Source: Rhodococcus sp. 06-235-1A (GTDB lineage: Bacteria > Actinomycetota > Actinomycetes > Mycobacteriales > Mycobacteriaceae). From it: a stretch of 64,000 bases of DNA. The notes under the pieces are model-generated. The model was not told the origin of the DNA. It saw only the letters and a list, made by a program, of their open reading frames with translations, and ran no database searches. The stretch spans positions 248,001-312,000 of the forward strand of contig NZ_NOYI01000021.1 of the NCBI RefSeq assembly GCF_002258785.1, written 5' to 3'. The translations under genes were made by a program, and so were the position numbers. Positions 48,156 to 57,155 of this stretch are shown piece by piece. The number at the start of each line of letters is the position of its first letter. Within the stretch, counting starts at the first letter, position 1.

Positions 48156-49267
48156 TGGGGAGATGCGCGAACGACGGCGTCGAGTCCCCGGCCCGTCATG
48201 TCCAGGCGCGTCGAGCTGCGGTGGCTGACGGTCACCGTGACGCCATTGTCGGCGAGTCGGTCACGTACTGCCACGGGATCCTCGCCGACGACCGTGAACG
48301 AGACGATGCCGCTCTTGCTGTCGCCGAGGTCGCGCACATTCACCCCGGGAATTCTTCCGAGCCCGGCCCGCAGGTATTCGGCGCGCTCGACAACGGCTTC
48401 TTCGACATGATCGATGCCGAGCTCGAGCAGGTAGTCGACGGCGGCACCGAGGGCGAGCCTGGCCGCGACGTCGCATTCCCAGAACTCGAATCGCGTGGCA
48501 TCGTCGGCCATCCTGTACGTCTGTCGGTCGACCCATTGGGCGCTGTGCAGGTCCAAGGCCGGCGGATGCAGAGCCGACGCCAATCCTGGACGCAGGTAGA
48601 GAAATCCGGTTCCCCGCGGGCCGCGGAGCCATTTGCGTCCGGTGGCGGACAGAGCGTCGACATCGAGCTCGGCGACGTCGACGCGCATCTGCCCCATGGA
48701 CTGGCAGGCGTCGAGCAGTACCAGGGCACCGTGTCGGTGGGCGAGATCTGCGACGGCGCGGGCGGGATTGATCAGACCGCCGTTGGTGGGTGCGTGCACC
48801 ACCGAGACCAGCTTCACGCGATCGTCGAGCATGGTTGCCAGCGCGTCGACGTCGATTCGGCCCGATTCGTCGCTCGGAACCACCTCGACGGTCGCTCCGG
48901 TGACCTCGGCGCGGTGGAGGGCGGAGATCGCGTTGCTGGCGTATTCGGCCTCGCACAGCAGGATTCGATCACCAGGGGAGAGCGGCACCGAGTAGAAGAA
49001 GTCGTTCCACGCGCGCGTCGCGGAATCGCTCAGTGCAATGCTCGAGGCAGACGCTCCGATCAGGTTTCCGATCGATGTCTTGACCGCAGCAAGGTCGCTC
49101 AGTCGTTCGTTCGCGGCCCGGTAGCCACCGATCTCTGCCTCCCTGCGCAGGTGCGCGATCGCGGTATCGAGGACGACGGTGGGCGGTAACGAGGATCCGG
49201 CGCTGTCGAGAAACACCCGGCCCGACGCACCGGGGGTATCGCGGCGGATACGGTCCTGATCGAGCAT
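48098..49267 (-). CDS. Class V PLP enzyme, EgtE-like candidate
   Basis: A 389-residue aminotransferase-V/cysteine-desulfurase-fold protein. The N-terminal FLDSAGSSLPPTVVLDTAIAHLRREAEIGGYRAANE resembles mycobacterial EgtE. The PLP Asp186 is in LVLLDACQSMGQ and the Schiff-base Lys212 in SATGRKWLRGPRGTGFLYLR. EgtE cleaves hercynylcysteine sulfoxide to ergothioneine. The gene is divergent from egtA by 146 bases and no other EgtE is in the egt operon, so it is the best candidate for that step; a desulfurase or epimerase role is the alternative. Confidence 0.75.
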   Translation of the reverse strand: MLDQDRIRRDTPGASGRVFLDSAGSSLPPTVVLDTAIAHLRREAEIGGYRAANERLSDLAAVKTSIGNLIGASASSIALSDSATRAWNDFFYSVPLSPGDRILLCEAEYASNAISALHRAEVTGATVEVVPSDESGRIDVDALATMLDDRVKLVSVVHAPTNGGLINPARAVADLAHRHGALVLLDACQSMGQMRVDVAELDVDALSATGRKWLRGPRGTGFLYLRPGLASALHPPALDLHSAQWVDRQTYRMADDATRFEFWECDVAARLALGAAVDYLLELGIDHVEEAVVERAEYLRAGLGRIPGVNVRDLGDSKSGIVSFTVVGEDPVAVRDRLADNGVTVTVSHRSSTRLDMTGRGLDAVVRASPHYFVTFAELDTMLGALAGG

Positions 49268-49413
49268 CGGTCGTCCTTTCGGTTGCGAACTCTCGGGCAT
49301 CAGAGTTCCACAATCGGTAGCCTCGACAAGACGCGGGATCGCGGCGTTTTCGATCCCCGCAGCTGGGTACGTTCGGTAGCGAAGAACGTGTTGAGTGCGG
49401 AAAGAAGGAATGA

Positions 49414-50670
49414 GTGTCGTCCAACGAGAAGTCTCTCGAGCTGAGCTCGCGCCCGGCAGCGGAGGCATACGTGTCGAAGGTGTGTTTCAAGCTGGGGCCA
49501 CCGGCGTTGATCGGTGCCGAACTCGAATGGCTCACCGCCCTCGACGACGGAACGCGTCCCGCCCTCTCGACTCTGGCTGCTGCGCTCGGTGTCCACTCCC
49601 CGCGCAGTATCGATCCCGAGTCACCCGCCCTGTCGTTGCCGGGCGGAAGCATCGTCACCGTCGAACCCGGCGGCCAAGTCGAATTGTCCAGTTCGCCTTA
49701 TAGATCCGTTTCGGAGTTCGCGCCGATGCTCGACGGCGATGCGCGGCACCTCAGACACATTCTCGGTAATGCCGGCATCGCGATCGCATCCGTCCCGGCC
49801 GATACTTCTCGGGCACCCGAACGCCTACTCGTCCTCCCGCGGTACTGCGCGATGGAGAATCGGTTCACCACCATCGGCCCCTTCGGCAAGCTGATGATGT
49901 GCAACACCGCCGCCGCTCAGGTGAGCGTCGACGCCGGCCGTGACCGCGCCGAGGTTGCTGCGCGCTGGCACATGCTGCACGTCATCGGTCCTGCATTCGT
50001 GGCCGCGTTCGCCCGCTCTCCCGAACTCGCCGGTGCACCTGCGGGAGACTGGGCCTCGCAGCGGATGCGAACCTGGCTCGAACTCGACTCCAGCAGAACC
50101 GATTCCAATAGAACTGTGGTACCGAACACCGGCGATCCGATTGCAGACTACGCACGCTGGGCACTCGACGTTCCGCTGCTCTGCATCCAAGGCGTCACCC
50201 AGAACTGGGAAGCGCCTGCGGGCACCACGTTCGCTCACTGGTTGGACGATCCGGGCGTCGTCGGACGTGCACCCACTCACGGCGATCTCGACTATCACCT
50301 GACCACGTTGTTCCCTCGGGTGCGAGCCTCCGGGTACTTCGAGATTCGCTATCTCGACGCTCAACCGGACGGCCAGTGGGTGGTTCCTGCGGCTGCGTTC
50401 GAGGCACTGCTGTCCACCCCCGAGCTGGTGGCCCGCGCCACCGAGATCGGTGCCGGAACGGCCGAACAGTGGCTCGATGCTGCTCGCATCGGACTGACCG
50501 ATCGCGGTCTGCGCACGGCTGCAACCGAATTGCTCGACCTTGCAGCGGACGTGGGTGGCGAGTTCTCCGAGTACCTGTCGGCCGCATCTCGCCGGTGCAG
50601 TGCCGGTGAGCCCCCCAGCGAGTTCGACACGGCGACAAGAGCATTTCAGACTCGAAAGGAATCGGTGTGA
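49414..50670 (+). CDS. egtA: Ergothioneine synthesis glutamate-cysteine ligase EgtA
   Basis: A 418-residue GCS2-type ligase that makes gamma-glutamylcysteine for EgtB. It shows IGAELEWLTAL, the VEPGGQVELSSSPYRSVSEF active-site block, LMMCNTAAAQVSVDAG, and THGDLDYHLTTLFPRVRASGYFEIRYLDAQP. The GTG at 49414 has AAGGA 5 bases upstream. It overlaps egtB by 4 bases (GTGA), starting a tightly coupled egtABCD operon. This matches Rv3704c in kind, but that gene lies elsewhere in the M. tuberculosis genome. Confidence 0.92.
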   Translation: MSSNEKSLELSSRPAAEAYVSKVCFKLGPPALIGAELEWLTALDDGTRPALSTLAAALGVHSPRSIDPESPALSLPGGSIVTVEPGGQVELSSSPYRSVSEFAPMLDGDARHLRHILGNAGIAIASVPADTSRAPERLLVLPRYCAMENRFTTIGPFGKLMMCNTAAAQVSVDAGRDRAEVAARWHMLHVIGPAFVAAFARSPELAGAPAGDWASQRMRTWLELDSSRTDSNRTVVPNTGDPIADYARWALDVPLLCIQGVTQNWEAPAGTTFAHWLDDPGVVGRAPTHGDLDYHLTTLFPRVRASGYFEIRYLDAQPDGQWVVPAAAFEALLSTPELVARATEIGAGTAEQWLDAARIGLTDRGLRTAATELLDLAADVGGEFSEYLSAASRRCSAGEPPSEFDTATRAFQTRKESV

Positions 50671-51971
50671 GCGCCGAACAACTCAGGAGCAGGATCGAAA
50701 CGGTCCTCACTCGCAGCCGCGCCCGTAGTGCAGCACTCACCGATTGTGTGGACGAGACAGAACTGATGGCGCAGCATCCGCCGCTCATGAGTCCACTGGT
50801 CTGGGATCTCGCGCACATCGGCAGCCAGGAAGAGCTCTGGCTCGTCCGCGACGTCGGTGGTCGTGATCCCGTGCGTCCCGATATCGACGAGCTGTACGAC
50901 GCATTCAAGCACTCCCGTTCCTCGCGCACCTCGCTTCCGCTGCTCACTCCCGAGGAGGCGCGCGCCTACGTGCAGACCGTCCGCGACAAGGCCTGGGACG
51001 TGTTGGATCACAGCACATTTCAGGGTAGGCCCGTCGAGAAGCACGGTTTTGCTTTCGGAATGATTGCCCAGCACGAACAACAGCACGACGAAACCATGCT
51101 CGCGACCCATCAACTACGTTCGGGGCCTGCAGTTTTGACGGCTCCTGCTCCACCTGACTCCACGATTCCGGTGTCGGGTGAGGTCGTGATCGCCGGCGGG
51201 CCGTTCTCGATGGGGACCTCGCTCGACCCGTGGGCCCTCGACAACGAGCGCCCGGCTCATACCGTGCACGTACCGGCCTTCGCCATCGACCGAGCCCCGA
51301 TCACCAACGCGCAGTTCATGAATTTCATCGCCGCCGGTGGCTACGACCGTCGTGAACTGTGGACCGAGAAGGGCTGGCAGCACCGCGTCGACGCGAACCT
51401 GACCTCTCCGCAGTTCTGGGAGTCCGATTCCGACGGCACCTGGTGGCGTCGGAGCTTCGGTGTGCGCAAGCCGGTGCGTCCGCATCAGCCCGTGGTGCAC
51501 GTCAGCTGGTTCGAGGCGGATGCCTACGCCCGCTGGGCCGGTAAGCGTCTGCCGACGGAGGCCGAGTGGGAGAAGGCCGCGCGCTTCGACGTCGAGACGA
51601 GCACCAGTCGCGCGTACCCGTGGGGTGACGCCGAACCCACTGCGGCACACGCCAATCTGAATCAGCGACATCTGGAACCGGCAGACGTCGGCGCGTATCC
51701 CGACGGTGCCTCCTCTGCCGGCGTGCACCAGCTCATCGGTGACGTGTGGGAATGGACGTCCTCGGATTTCGAGCCGTATCCCGGCTTCGAGGCGTTCCCC
51801 TATGCCGAGTACTCCGAGGTGTTTCTCCGTGGCGACTACAAGGTGTTGCGCGGCGGCTCGTTCGGCACCGACGAGGTGGCGTGCCGAGGCACGTTCCGCA
51901 ACTGGGACCACCCGATCCGCCGGCAGATCTTCAGTGGGTTCCGGTTGGCCCGTGGCGTCGAGCCCAGCTGA
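50667..51971 (+). CDS. egtB: Hercynine/gamma-glutamylcysteine sulfoxide synthase EgtB
   Basis: A 434-residue non-haem iron enzyme that joins hercynine and gamma-glutamylcysteine with oxygen. The N-terminal DinB-like domain carries the iron ligands His50 (WDLAHIGS), His136 and His140 (AQHEQQHDETM). The C-terminal FGE-sulfatase domain (about 165-434) has the substrate-binding motifs NERPAHTVHVPAF and RGGSFGTDEVACRGTFRNW. The start is GTG, overlapping egtA by four bases, and egtC begins at the very next base after the stop. Confidence 0.94.
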   Translation: MSAEQLRSRIETVLTRSRARSAALTDCVDETELMAQHPPLMSPLVWDLAHIGSQEELWLVRDVGGRDPVRPDIDELYDAFKHSRSSRTSLPLLTPEEARAYVQTVRDKAWDVLDHSTFQGRPVEKHGFAFGMIAQHEQQHDETMLATHQLRSGPAVLTAPAPPDSTIPVSGEVVIAGGPFSMGTSLDPWALDNERPAHTVHVPAFAIDRAPITNAQFMNFIAAGGYDRRELWTEKGWQHRVDANLTSPQFWESDSDGTWWRRSFGVRKPVRPHQPVVHVSWFEADAYARWAGKRLPTEAEWEKAARFDVETSTSRAYPWGDAEPTAAHANLNQRHLEPADVGAYPDGASSAGVHQLIGDVWEWTSSDFEPYPGFEAFPYAEYSEVFLRGDYKVLRGGSFGTDEVACRGTFRNWDHPIRRQIFSGFRLARGVEPS

Positions 51972-52721
51972 ATGTGCCGACACCTCGGCTATCTCGGTCC
52001 TCGCACGTCCGTCGGGGGAGTGCTGACCGGTGGCGATCACAGTCTGCGTGTGCAGTCGTATGCTCCCAACGACATGCGCGGTGGGGGGACCATCAATGCC
52101 GACGGCTTCGGCGTCGCCTGGTGGCAGGACGGTTCGGTGCGCAGCTACCGCAATCCCATGCCCATCTGGACCGACGCGGCGGTCGATGATGTTCTGCCGC
52201 AGCTCGACTCGACGTCGGTGATCGCGGCGGTGCGATCGGCCACGGTGGGGATGCCGGTGGAACGGTCGGCCTGCGCGCCGTTCACCGACGGTCGCTGGGC
52301 GTTCAGTCACAACGGTGTGGTCCGCGGCTGGCCCCATTCGCTGACCGATTTGTGGTCCGAGGTGCCGCCCGTGGATGCGCTCACGTTGCCGGCTCCGACC
52401 GACGCGGCCGCGGTCTGGACGGTGTTGCGACAGTTGCTCGTAACGCTGGAGCCGGCGGTGGCCCTGGCCACGCTGGTTCGGCGTATCGAGGCGCGCGCAC
52501 CGGGATCCAGGCTCAATTTCCTGCTCGGCGACGGGGAGAACCTGTACGCCACCGCAGTGCATCACGCTTTGTCCGTCCGCAGTTCAGGTGACGCCGTCAC
52601 CATTGCGTCCGAACCCACGGACGACAGTTCCGATTGGACGCCCATCGACGACCGCAGTCTCGTCGTCGCCACGGCATCGGAGTTCACCGTTTCCCGTCTC
52701 GACGAAGAGGAGCACACATGA
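51972..52721 (+). CDS. egtC: Gamma-glutamyl-hercynylcysteine sulfoxide hydrolase EgtC
   Basis: A 249-residue Ntn-type class II glutamine amidotransferase. Met1 is followed by the catalytic nucleophile Cys2 (MCRHLGYLGP). ADGFGVAWWQDG, FSHNGVVRGW and NFLLGDGENLYA are the family motifs. It removes the gamma-glutamyl group from the EgtB product. It directly abuts egtB and overlaps egtD by 4 bases (ATGA). Confidence 0.93.
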   Translation: MCRHLGYLGPRTSVGGVLTGGDHSLRVQSYAPNDMRGGGTINADGFGVAWWQDGSVRSYRNPMPIWTDAAVDDVLPQLDSTSVIAAVRSATVGMPVERSACAPFTDGRWAFSHNGVVRGWPHSLTDLWSEVPPVDALTLPAPTDAAAVWTVLRQLLVTLEPAVALATLVRRIEARAPGSRLNFLLGDGENLYATAVHHALSVRSSGDAVTIASEPTDDSSDWTPIDDRSLVVATASEFTVSRLDEEEHT

Positions 52722-53683
52722 GCACTGTCGAGGTACACCTCGCAGACACGGCACTGGTGGACGAGCTACGCAAGGACGTTCGGGACGGATTGACATCCAC
52801 CCCGAAGTGGCTCTCGCCCAAGTACTTCTACGACGCCGTGGGCAGCGAGCTGTTCGAGCGGATCACCGAGCTGCCGGAGTACTACCCGACGCGCACCGAA
52901 CGTGCCCTTCTCGAAGAGCATGCTCTGGACATCGCCGAGTCCACCGAATCCACCATGTTGATCGAACTCGGTTCGGGTTCGTCGGAAAAAACGAAGTTGC
53001 TGCTGTCCGCCGGGATCAAGCACGGATCGCTGAAAACGTACGTGCCGCAGGATGTATCCGTCACCGCTCTCGAGGGGGCCATCGAGCAGATCGCGCAGGA
53101 GTTCCCCGCCCTCGAGGTCCACGGCATCGTCAGCGACTTCACCGATACTCTGCACAATCTGCCCGGTGGGGGCGCGCGCACCATCGCGTTTCTCGGTGGC
53201 ACCCTGGGCAACCTCATCCCCGAGGAGCGCGAGGACTTTCTGAAGGCGATCGCCGACGCGCTCGATCCGGGCGAGCACTTGCTCCTCGGTGTCGGACTGG
53301 TCATCGACCCGGACGTGTTGGTCCCGGCATACGACGACGCGGCAGGGGTGACGGCGCAGTTCAACCGAAACGTGCTGTCGGTGATCAACTCTCGCCTGGG
53401 TGGCAACTTCGATCCAGATGCGTTCGATCACGTTGCGCTGTGGAATGCCGAGCAGGAGTGGATCGAGATGCGGCTGCGGGCCACGTCGGCGCAGGAGGTG
53501 TATGTCGCAGACCTCGATCTGCACGTCCACTTCGATGCAGGCGAAGAACTGCGCACCGAGATCTCGGCGAAATTCCGACCGGAGGGCATTGAAGACGAAC
53601 TGGCGGCAGCGGGATTCGACGTCGAGCACCTGTGGTCCGACGCGGAATCCCGCTTCGCGCTCATCCTGGCGGGTCGAGTGTGA
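52718..53683 (+). CDS. egtD: L-histidine N-alpha-methyltransferase EgtD
   Basis: A 321-residue SAM-dependent enzyme that trimethylates histidine to hercynine. It has LSPKYFYDAVGSELFERITELPEYYPTRTERALL, the SAM loop LIELGSGSSEKTKLLL, AFLGGTLGNL with the substrate-binding Asn, and a C-terminal EISAKFRPEGIEDELAAAGF. It is the last gene of the operon and ends 12 bases from the convergent XRE regulator gene. Confidence 0.95.
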   Translation: MSTVEVHLADTALVDELRKDVRDGLTSTPKWLSPKYFYDAVGSELFERITELPEYYPTRTERALLEEHALDIAESTESTMLIELGSGSSEKTKLLLSAGIKHGSLKTYVPQDVSVTALEGAIEQIAQEFPALEVHGIVSDFTDTLHNLPGGGARTIAFLGGTLGNLIPEEREDFLKAIADALDPGEHLLLGVGLVIDPDVLVPAYDDAAGVTAQFNRNVLSVINSRLGGNFDPDAFDHVALWNAEQEWIEMRLRATSAQEVYVADLDLHVHFDAGEELRTEISAKFRPEGIEDELAAAGFDVEHLWSDAESRFALILAGRV

Positions 53684-53695
53684 ACGAGCCCTCGA

Positions 53696-54547
53696 CTACT
53701 CGGAGGCAGTGACGCCCAGGTGCTGAGTACCGATGACGCCCAGCAGATTCAATTTCTCGCGGGCATCGGTTCCCGGCTGCGGCGAATAGACCAGGAGATG
53801 TTGCCCCTCCTTCTGGGTCACGAGGGTCTCGCAGTGGACGGCGATCACGCCGAGTTCGGGGTGCACGAATCGCTTGGACGCCGACGTCTTGTATGCGACT
53901 CGGTGCTCGCTCCAAATCGTCTCGAACTCGGTACTGGCGGCGCGTAGACGCTCGACCAGTACCGCGACCTCAGGATCGCCTGCTCGCCTGGCCGACACTG
54001 CTCGGAGATCGGCTACGTGTTTGTGGCCCATCCGATCCCAGTCCGCAGGTACGAAGTTCCGGCGCGTGCCGGGATCGGTGAACCATCGCCACACCACGTA
54101 CTTGTCGAGCCCGGTGTACCTGCGCGGGTCCTCGGCCAGCGCGAGGTACATCGCGTTGTGCGCGACGATCTCACCGAGGTCTGTCACGACGCAGGCCGGC
54201 GTGTCGTCGAGCTTGGTCAGCAGATGCATCAGGCCGGGCCCGACGTGCTTGTCCGCGCCGACACGAGTGGGCGGTGCCTGGCCGGCGAGGATGAAGAGAT
54301 GGTCGCGCTCGTCGTCGTCCAATCTCAGCGCGCGGGCGAGCGAACCGAGAATCTGCGTGGACGGATGCGGTCCGCGCCGCTGCTCGAGGCGGGTGTAGTA
54401 ATCGGTGGACATCCCGGCCAGCAGTGCCACTTCGTCGCGGCGGAGCCCGGGTGTGCGGCGTCGCGGACCCGGTGAGACACCGACGTCCTCGGGCGTCAGC
54501 AGCGCCCGACGTCGTCGGAGGAAGTCGGCCAGTTCGTCACGTTCCAC
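53696..54547 (-). CDS. XRE-family regulator with MmyB-like ligand domain
   Basis: A 283-residue regulator. The HTH (about 8-70) reads LADFLRRRRALLTPEDVG, then GLRRDEVALLAGMSTDYYTRLEQRRGPHPSTQIL. The MmyB-like C-terminal PAS-type domain has the typical VVTDLGEIVAHNAMYLALAEDP and KRFVHPELGVIAVHCETLV, and it may bind a fatty acid. Such regulators usually control a divergent oxidoreductase gene; here the aldo/keto reductase starts 101 bases away in the other direction. The start is GTG at 54547 with no strong ribosome binding site. Confidence 0.87.
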   Translation of the reverse strand: MERDELADFLRRRRALLTPEDVGVSPGPRRRTPGLRRDEVALLAGMSTDYYTRLEQRRGPHPSTQILGSLARALRLDDDERDHLFILAGQAPPTRVGADKHVGPGLMHLLTKLDDTPACVVTDLGEIVAHNAMYLALAEDPRRYTGLDKYVVWRWFTDPGTRRNFVPADWDRMGHKHVADLRAVSARRAGDPEVAVLVERLRAASTEFETIWSEHRVAYKTSASKRFVHPELGVIAVHCETLVTQKEGQHLLVYSPQPGTDAREKLNLLGVIGTQHLGVTASE

Positions 54548-54648
54548 TCGGTCAGTGTGCGCCGAATCGCCGACTCGAACCAGGGATCGGCAGTCCTCCG
54601 ACAACTGCTCTCTGCCGCAATTCTCGTCGAGAGCACACAGTGGACTAC

Positions 54649-55644
54649 ATGAACAGAACACAACTGGGAAAGTCCGGACCCACCGTCTCGCGTATCGGCC
54701 TCGGCGCGATGGGTATGTCCGGTGCATACGGCAAATCCAGCGACGACGAATCGATCCGCACCATCCACGCCGCGATCGACGGCGGCGTCGACCTGGTCGA
54801 TACAGGGGACTTCTACGGTGCCGGCCACAACGAAATGCTCATCGGTCGGGCATTGAATGAGCGCAACCGCGACGAGGTAGTGCTGTCGGTGAAGTTCGGC
54901 GCACTCCGAGGACCCGACGGAAGCTGGCTCGGATTCGACGGCAGGCCGAACGCCGTCAAGAGCTCACTGGGCTACACACTCGCACGGCTCGGCGTCGATC
55001 ACATCGACATCTACCGGCCCGCCCGACTGGATCCACAGGTGCCGATCGAGGACACCGTCGGTGCCATAGCCGAGATGGTGGACGCGGGATACGTGCGGCA
55101 CATCGGCTTGTCCGAGATCGGAAGTGCGACACTGCGTCGTGCCGCGGCGGTGCACCCGATCAGCGACCTGCAGATCGAATACTCCATCGTCTCGCGCGGC
55201 ATCGAGGCAGACATCCTCGATACCGTGCGAGACCTCGGCGTCGGAATCACGGCGTACGGCGTGCTCTCACGTGGGCTGCTGAGCGACACGTTCCGCGCGC
55301 CCACCGCGCTGGCCGCCAATGACTTTCGGGCGCACAGTCCCCGATTTCAGGGGGAGAATCTCACCCGCAACGTCGAACTCGTCGAGATGCTCGCGGTCAT
55401 TGCCGAGGAGCGTGGAATCAGCGTGGCGCAGCTGGCCATCGCCTGGGCACTCTCTCGTGGTGACGACATCGTGCCCGTCGTCGGCGCACGAACCGTCGAG
55501 CGATTGACGGAAACCATTGCTGCATCGGAAATCTCGTTGACCCCCGACGAGGTGGCGCGGATCGAGAATGCCGTGCCGAAAGATGCGGTAGCGGGCGAGC
55601 GCTACGCCGGGGCACAGATGGCGCAACTCGACAGCGAAGCCTGA
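54649..55644 (+). CDS. Aldo/keto reductase
   Basis: A 331-residue TIM-barrel reductase. It has LGKSGPTVSRIGLGAMGMSG, the catalytic Asp and Tyr in VDTGDFYGAGHNEMLIGRAL, Lys in LSVKFGAL, and a C-terminal NADPH-binding VPVVGARTVERLTETIAA. The expected active-site His is replaced in the strand IDIYRPARLDP, where many AKRs have YxxHRxD; here Pro stands in that place, which may alter activity. It is divergent from the XRE regulator, likely its target, and converges with ridA at 9 bases. Confidence 0.87.
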   Translation: MNRTQLGKSGPTVSRIGLGAMGMSGAYGKSSDDESIRTIHAAIDGGVDLVDTGDFYGAGHNEMLIGRALNERNRDEVVLSVKFGALRGPDGSWLGFDGRPNAVKSSLGYTLARLGVDHIDIYRPARLDPQVPIEDTVGAIAEMVDAGYVRHIGLSEIGSATLRRAAAVHPISDLQIEYSIVSRGIEADILDTVRDLGVGITAYGVLSRGLLSDTFRAPTALAANDFRAHSPRFQGENLTRNVELVEMLAVIAEERGISVAQLAIAWALSRGDDIVPVVGARTVERLTETIAASEISLTPDEVARIENAVPKDAVAGERYAGAQMAQLDSEA

Positions 55645-55653
55645 GCAGCGGCG

Positions 55654-56049
55654 TCAGCCCACGGCGATGGCGTCGATCTCGATCATCTGACCCGGGATTG
55701 CCAACCTGGACACCCCCAGCATCGTCATGGTCGGCGCAACTCCTGCTGCTCCCAGTCTCGCCATGAGTACGCCGTAGTGCTGGAACAAGAGTTCGACGTC
55801 GGTGGTGTACACACCCAGCCTCACCACGTTCGAAATCGTCATCTCGGCCCCGGCCAGCACTGCGTCCAGATTGTCGAGACTCAGCGTCAGCTGCGCTTCC
55901 ATGTCTCCCTCGTGCACGGGCGCGCCGTCGCCGTTCGTCGCGGTCTGCCCGGAGCAGTAGAGAGTCCTGGTGTGTCCGGTGACCAGTTCGCCCTGGTGAA
56001 AGCCCAGAGCGACCGACCAGTTCACCGGGTCGACTGCACTTCTTTCCAT
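55654..56049 (-). CDS. RidA-family (YjgF/YER057c/UK114) protein
   Basis: A 131-residue RidA-type protein. It has LYCSGQTATNGDGAPVHEGDMEAQLTLSLDNLDAVL and the C-terminal GVAPTMTMLGVSRLAIPGQMIEIDAIAVG. The catalytic Arg of archetypal RidA (in the PARS/R motif) is not evident; the equivalent position reads VSRL. It may still deaminate imines or belong to a non-deaminase subgroup. It is divergent from a WYL regulator across a perfect 11-base dyad. Confidence 0.85.
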   Translation of the reverse strand: MERSAVDPVNWSVALGFHQGELVTGHTRTLYCSGQTATNGDGAPVHEGDMEAQLTLSLDNLDAVLAGAEMTISNVVRLGVYTTDVELLFQHYGVLMARLGAAGVAPTMTMLGVSRLAIPGQMIEIDAIAVG

Positions 56050-56101
56050 CTTTCGTCTCCGTCTCGCTCGTTTCCGTTCGGTACGAAGCAAGATTGACAG
56101 C

Positions 56102-56128
56102 AATACACGACACCCTCTGTCGTGTATT
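56102..56128. promoter_or_regulatory. Perfect 11-base dyad between ridA-like gene and WYL regulator
   Basis: AATACACGACA (56102-56112) and TGTCGTGTATT (56118-56128) with a 5-base spacer CCCTC. It lies in the 95-base divergent gap and is the obvious operator of the adjacent WYL regulator, positioned to control both genes. Confidence 0.78.
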
Positions 56129-56144
56129 TCGGTACCGTCCTCGC

Positions 56145-57155
56145 ATGCGTGCGGACAGGTTGGTCTCGCTGGTGCTTCTGTTGCGCCAGCGCGGCCGAAT
56201 GACGGCCGACACTCTCGCCGTCGAACTGGAAGTGTCGACTCGTACCGTGCTCCGCGACATCGATGCTCTGTCGACGGCAGGCGTCCCTGTCTACGCCGAA
56301 CGCGGCAGGCTGGGAGGGTTCGCGCTACTGCCCGGTTTCAAGACCGAATTTCCGGGCCTCAACCACGATGAAACCCTGTCGCTACTGGCCGCGGTGGGAT
56401 CGAACGGCGGAGATCACGCGCTCGGCCTCGGATCCGGTGTGGTGTCAGCACTCCGAAAGGTGATGGACGCGTTGCCCGACGGCCATCACGACACCGCGCG
56501 TACAGCCGCTCGCCGGCTACTGATCGAGCCGGAGACAGACCTTCTGTCTCGGCGCACGGTCACCGAGAAGATCCCCGCCGCGGTCATGGCTTCCGTTCGC
56601 AGGGCTGTGCTCGACGGGAAGAGGCTTCGAATCCTCTACGCGCCGAAGGATCGAGAGGCGCAGTGGCGCACGGTGGATCCTGTCGGCTTGGTCGCAGTGC
56701 GAAGCCGGAGCTACCTGCTGGCGACCCGAGACGGTGAAGACCGCACCTACCGACTCTCGCGGGTGCAGGACGCCGAGGTGCTTCTCGAGCCGGCCCAGCG
56801 GCCGGACAGCGTGCATCTCGACCGGATGTGGCACGAGCGCAGTACCCGATTCAGGAACGGAGGCGACCCTCTGACGGTGTCGGCGCTCATCGACACGAGA
56901 CGCCGGAAAGAACTGGTAGACACCGCATTGACCGTCACCGACGAGGATCTCGACGGTGACGGTCGGTTGCGGATGAACCTGACCTTCCAGGATGCGCGGC
57001 ATGCAGAGTGGGCTCTGTGGCAACTCGGTACCGACGCGGAAGTCATAGGGCCGCAGTCGTTGCGCGATGGTCTGTACCGCCGGGCCCTGGCAATCGCCGA
57101 GCGCTACGGACCTCGAGATCAGACGTCCGCCAAGGCGAGTACCGGCGAGATCTGA
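56145..57155 (+). CDS. WYL-domain transcriptional regulator (DeoR-like HTH)
   Basis: A 336-residue regulator. The N-terminal winged helix is MRADRLVSLVLLLRQRGRMTADTLAVELEVSTRTVLRDIDALSTAGVPVYAERGRLGGFALL (1-62). The WYL domain has RRAVLDGKRLRILYAPKDREAQWRTVDPVGLVAVRSRSYLLATRDGEDRTYRLSRV, and a C-terminal WCX part follows. The ATG at 56145 sits 16 bases after a perfect dyad. The 3' end overlaps the convergent permease gene by 37 bases. The probable target is the divergent ridA-like gene. Confidence 0.88.
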   Translation: MRADRLVSLVLLLRQRGRMTADTLAVELEVSTRTVLRDIDALSTAGVPVYAERGRLGGFALLPGFKTEFPGLNHDETLSLLAAVGSNGGDHALGLGSGVVSALRKVMDALPDGHHDTARTAARRLLIEPETDLLSRRTVTEKIPAAVMASVRRAVLDGKRLRILYAPKDREAQWRTVDPVGLVAVRSRSYLLATRDGEDRTYRLSRVQDAEVLLEPAQRPDSVHLDRMWHERSTRFRNGGDPLTVSALIDTRRRKELVDTALTVTDEDLDGDGRLRMNLTFQDARHAEWALWQLGTDAEVIGPQSLRDGLYRRALAIAERYGPRDQTSAKASTGEI

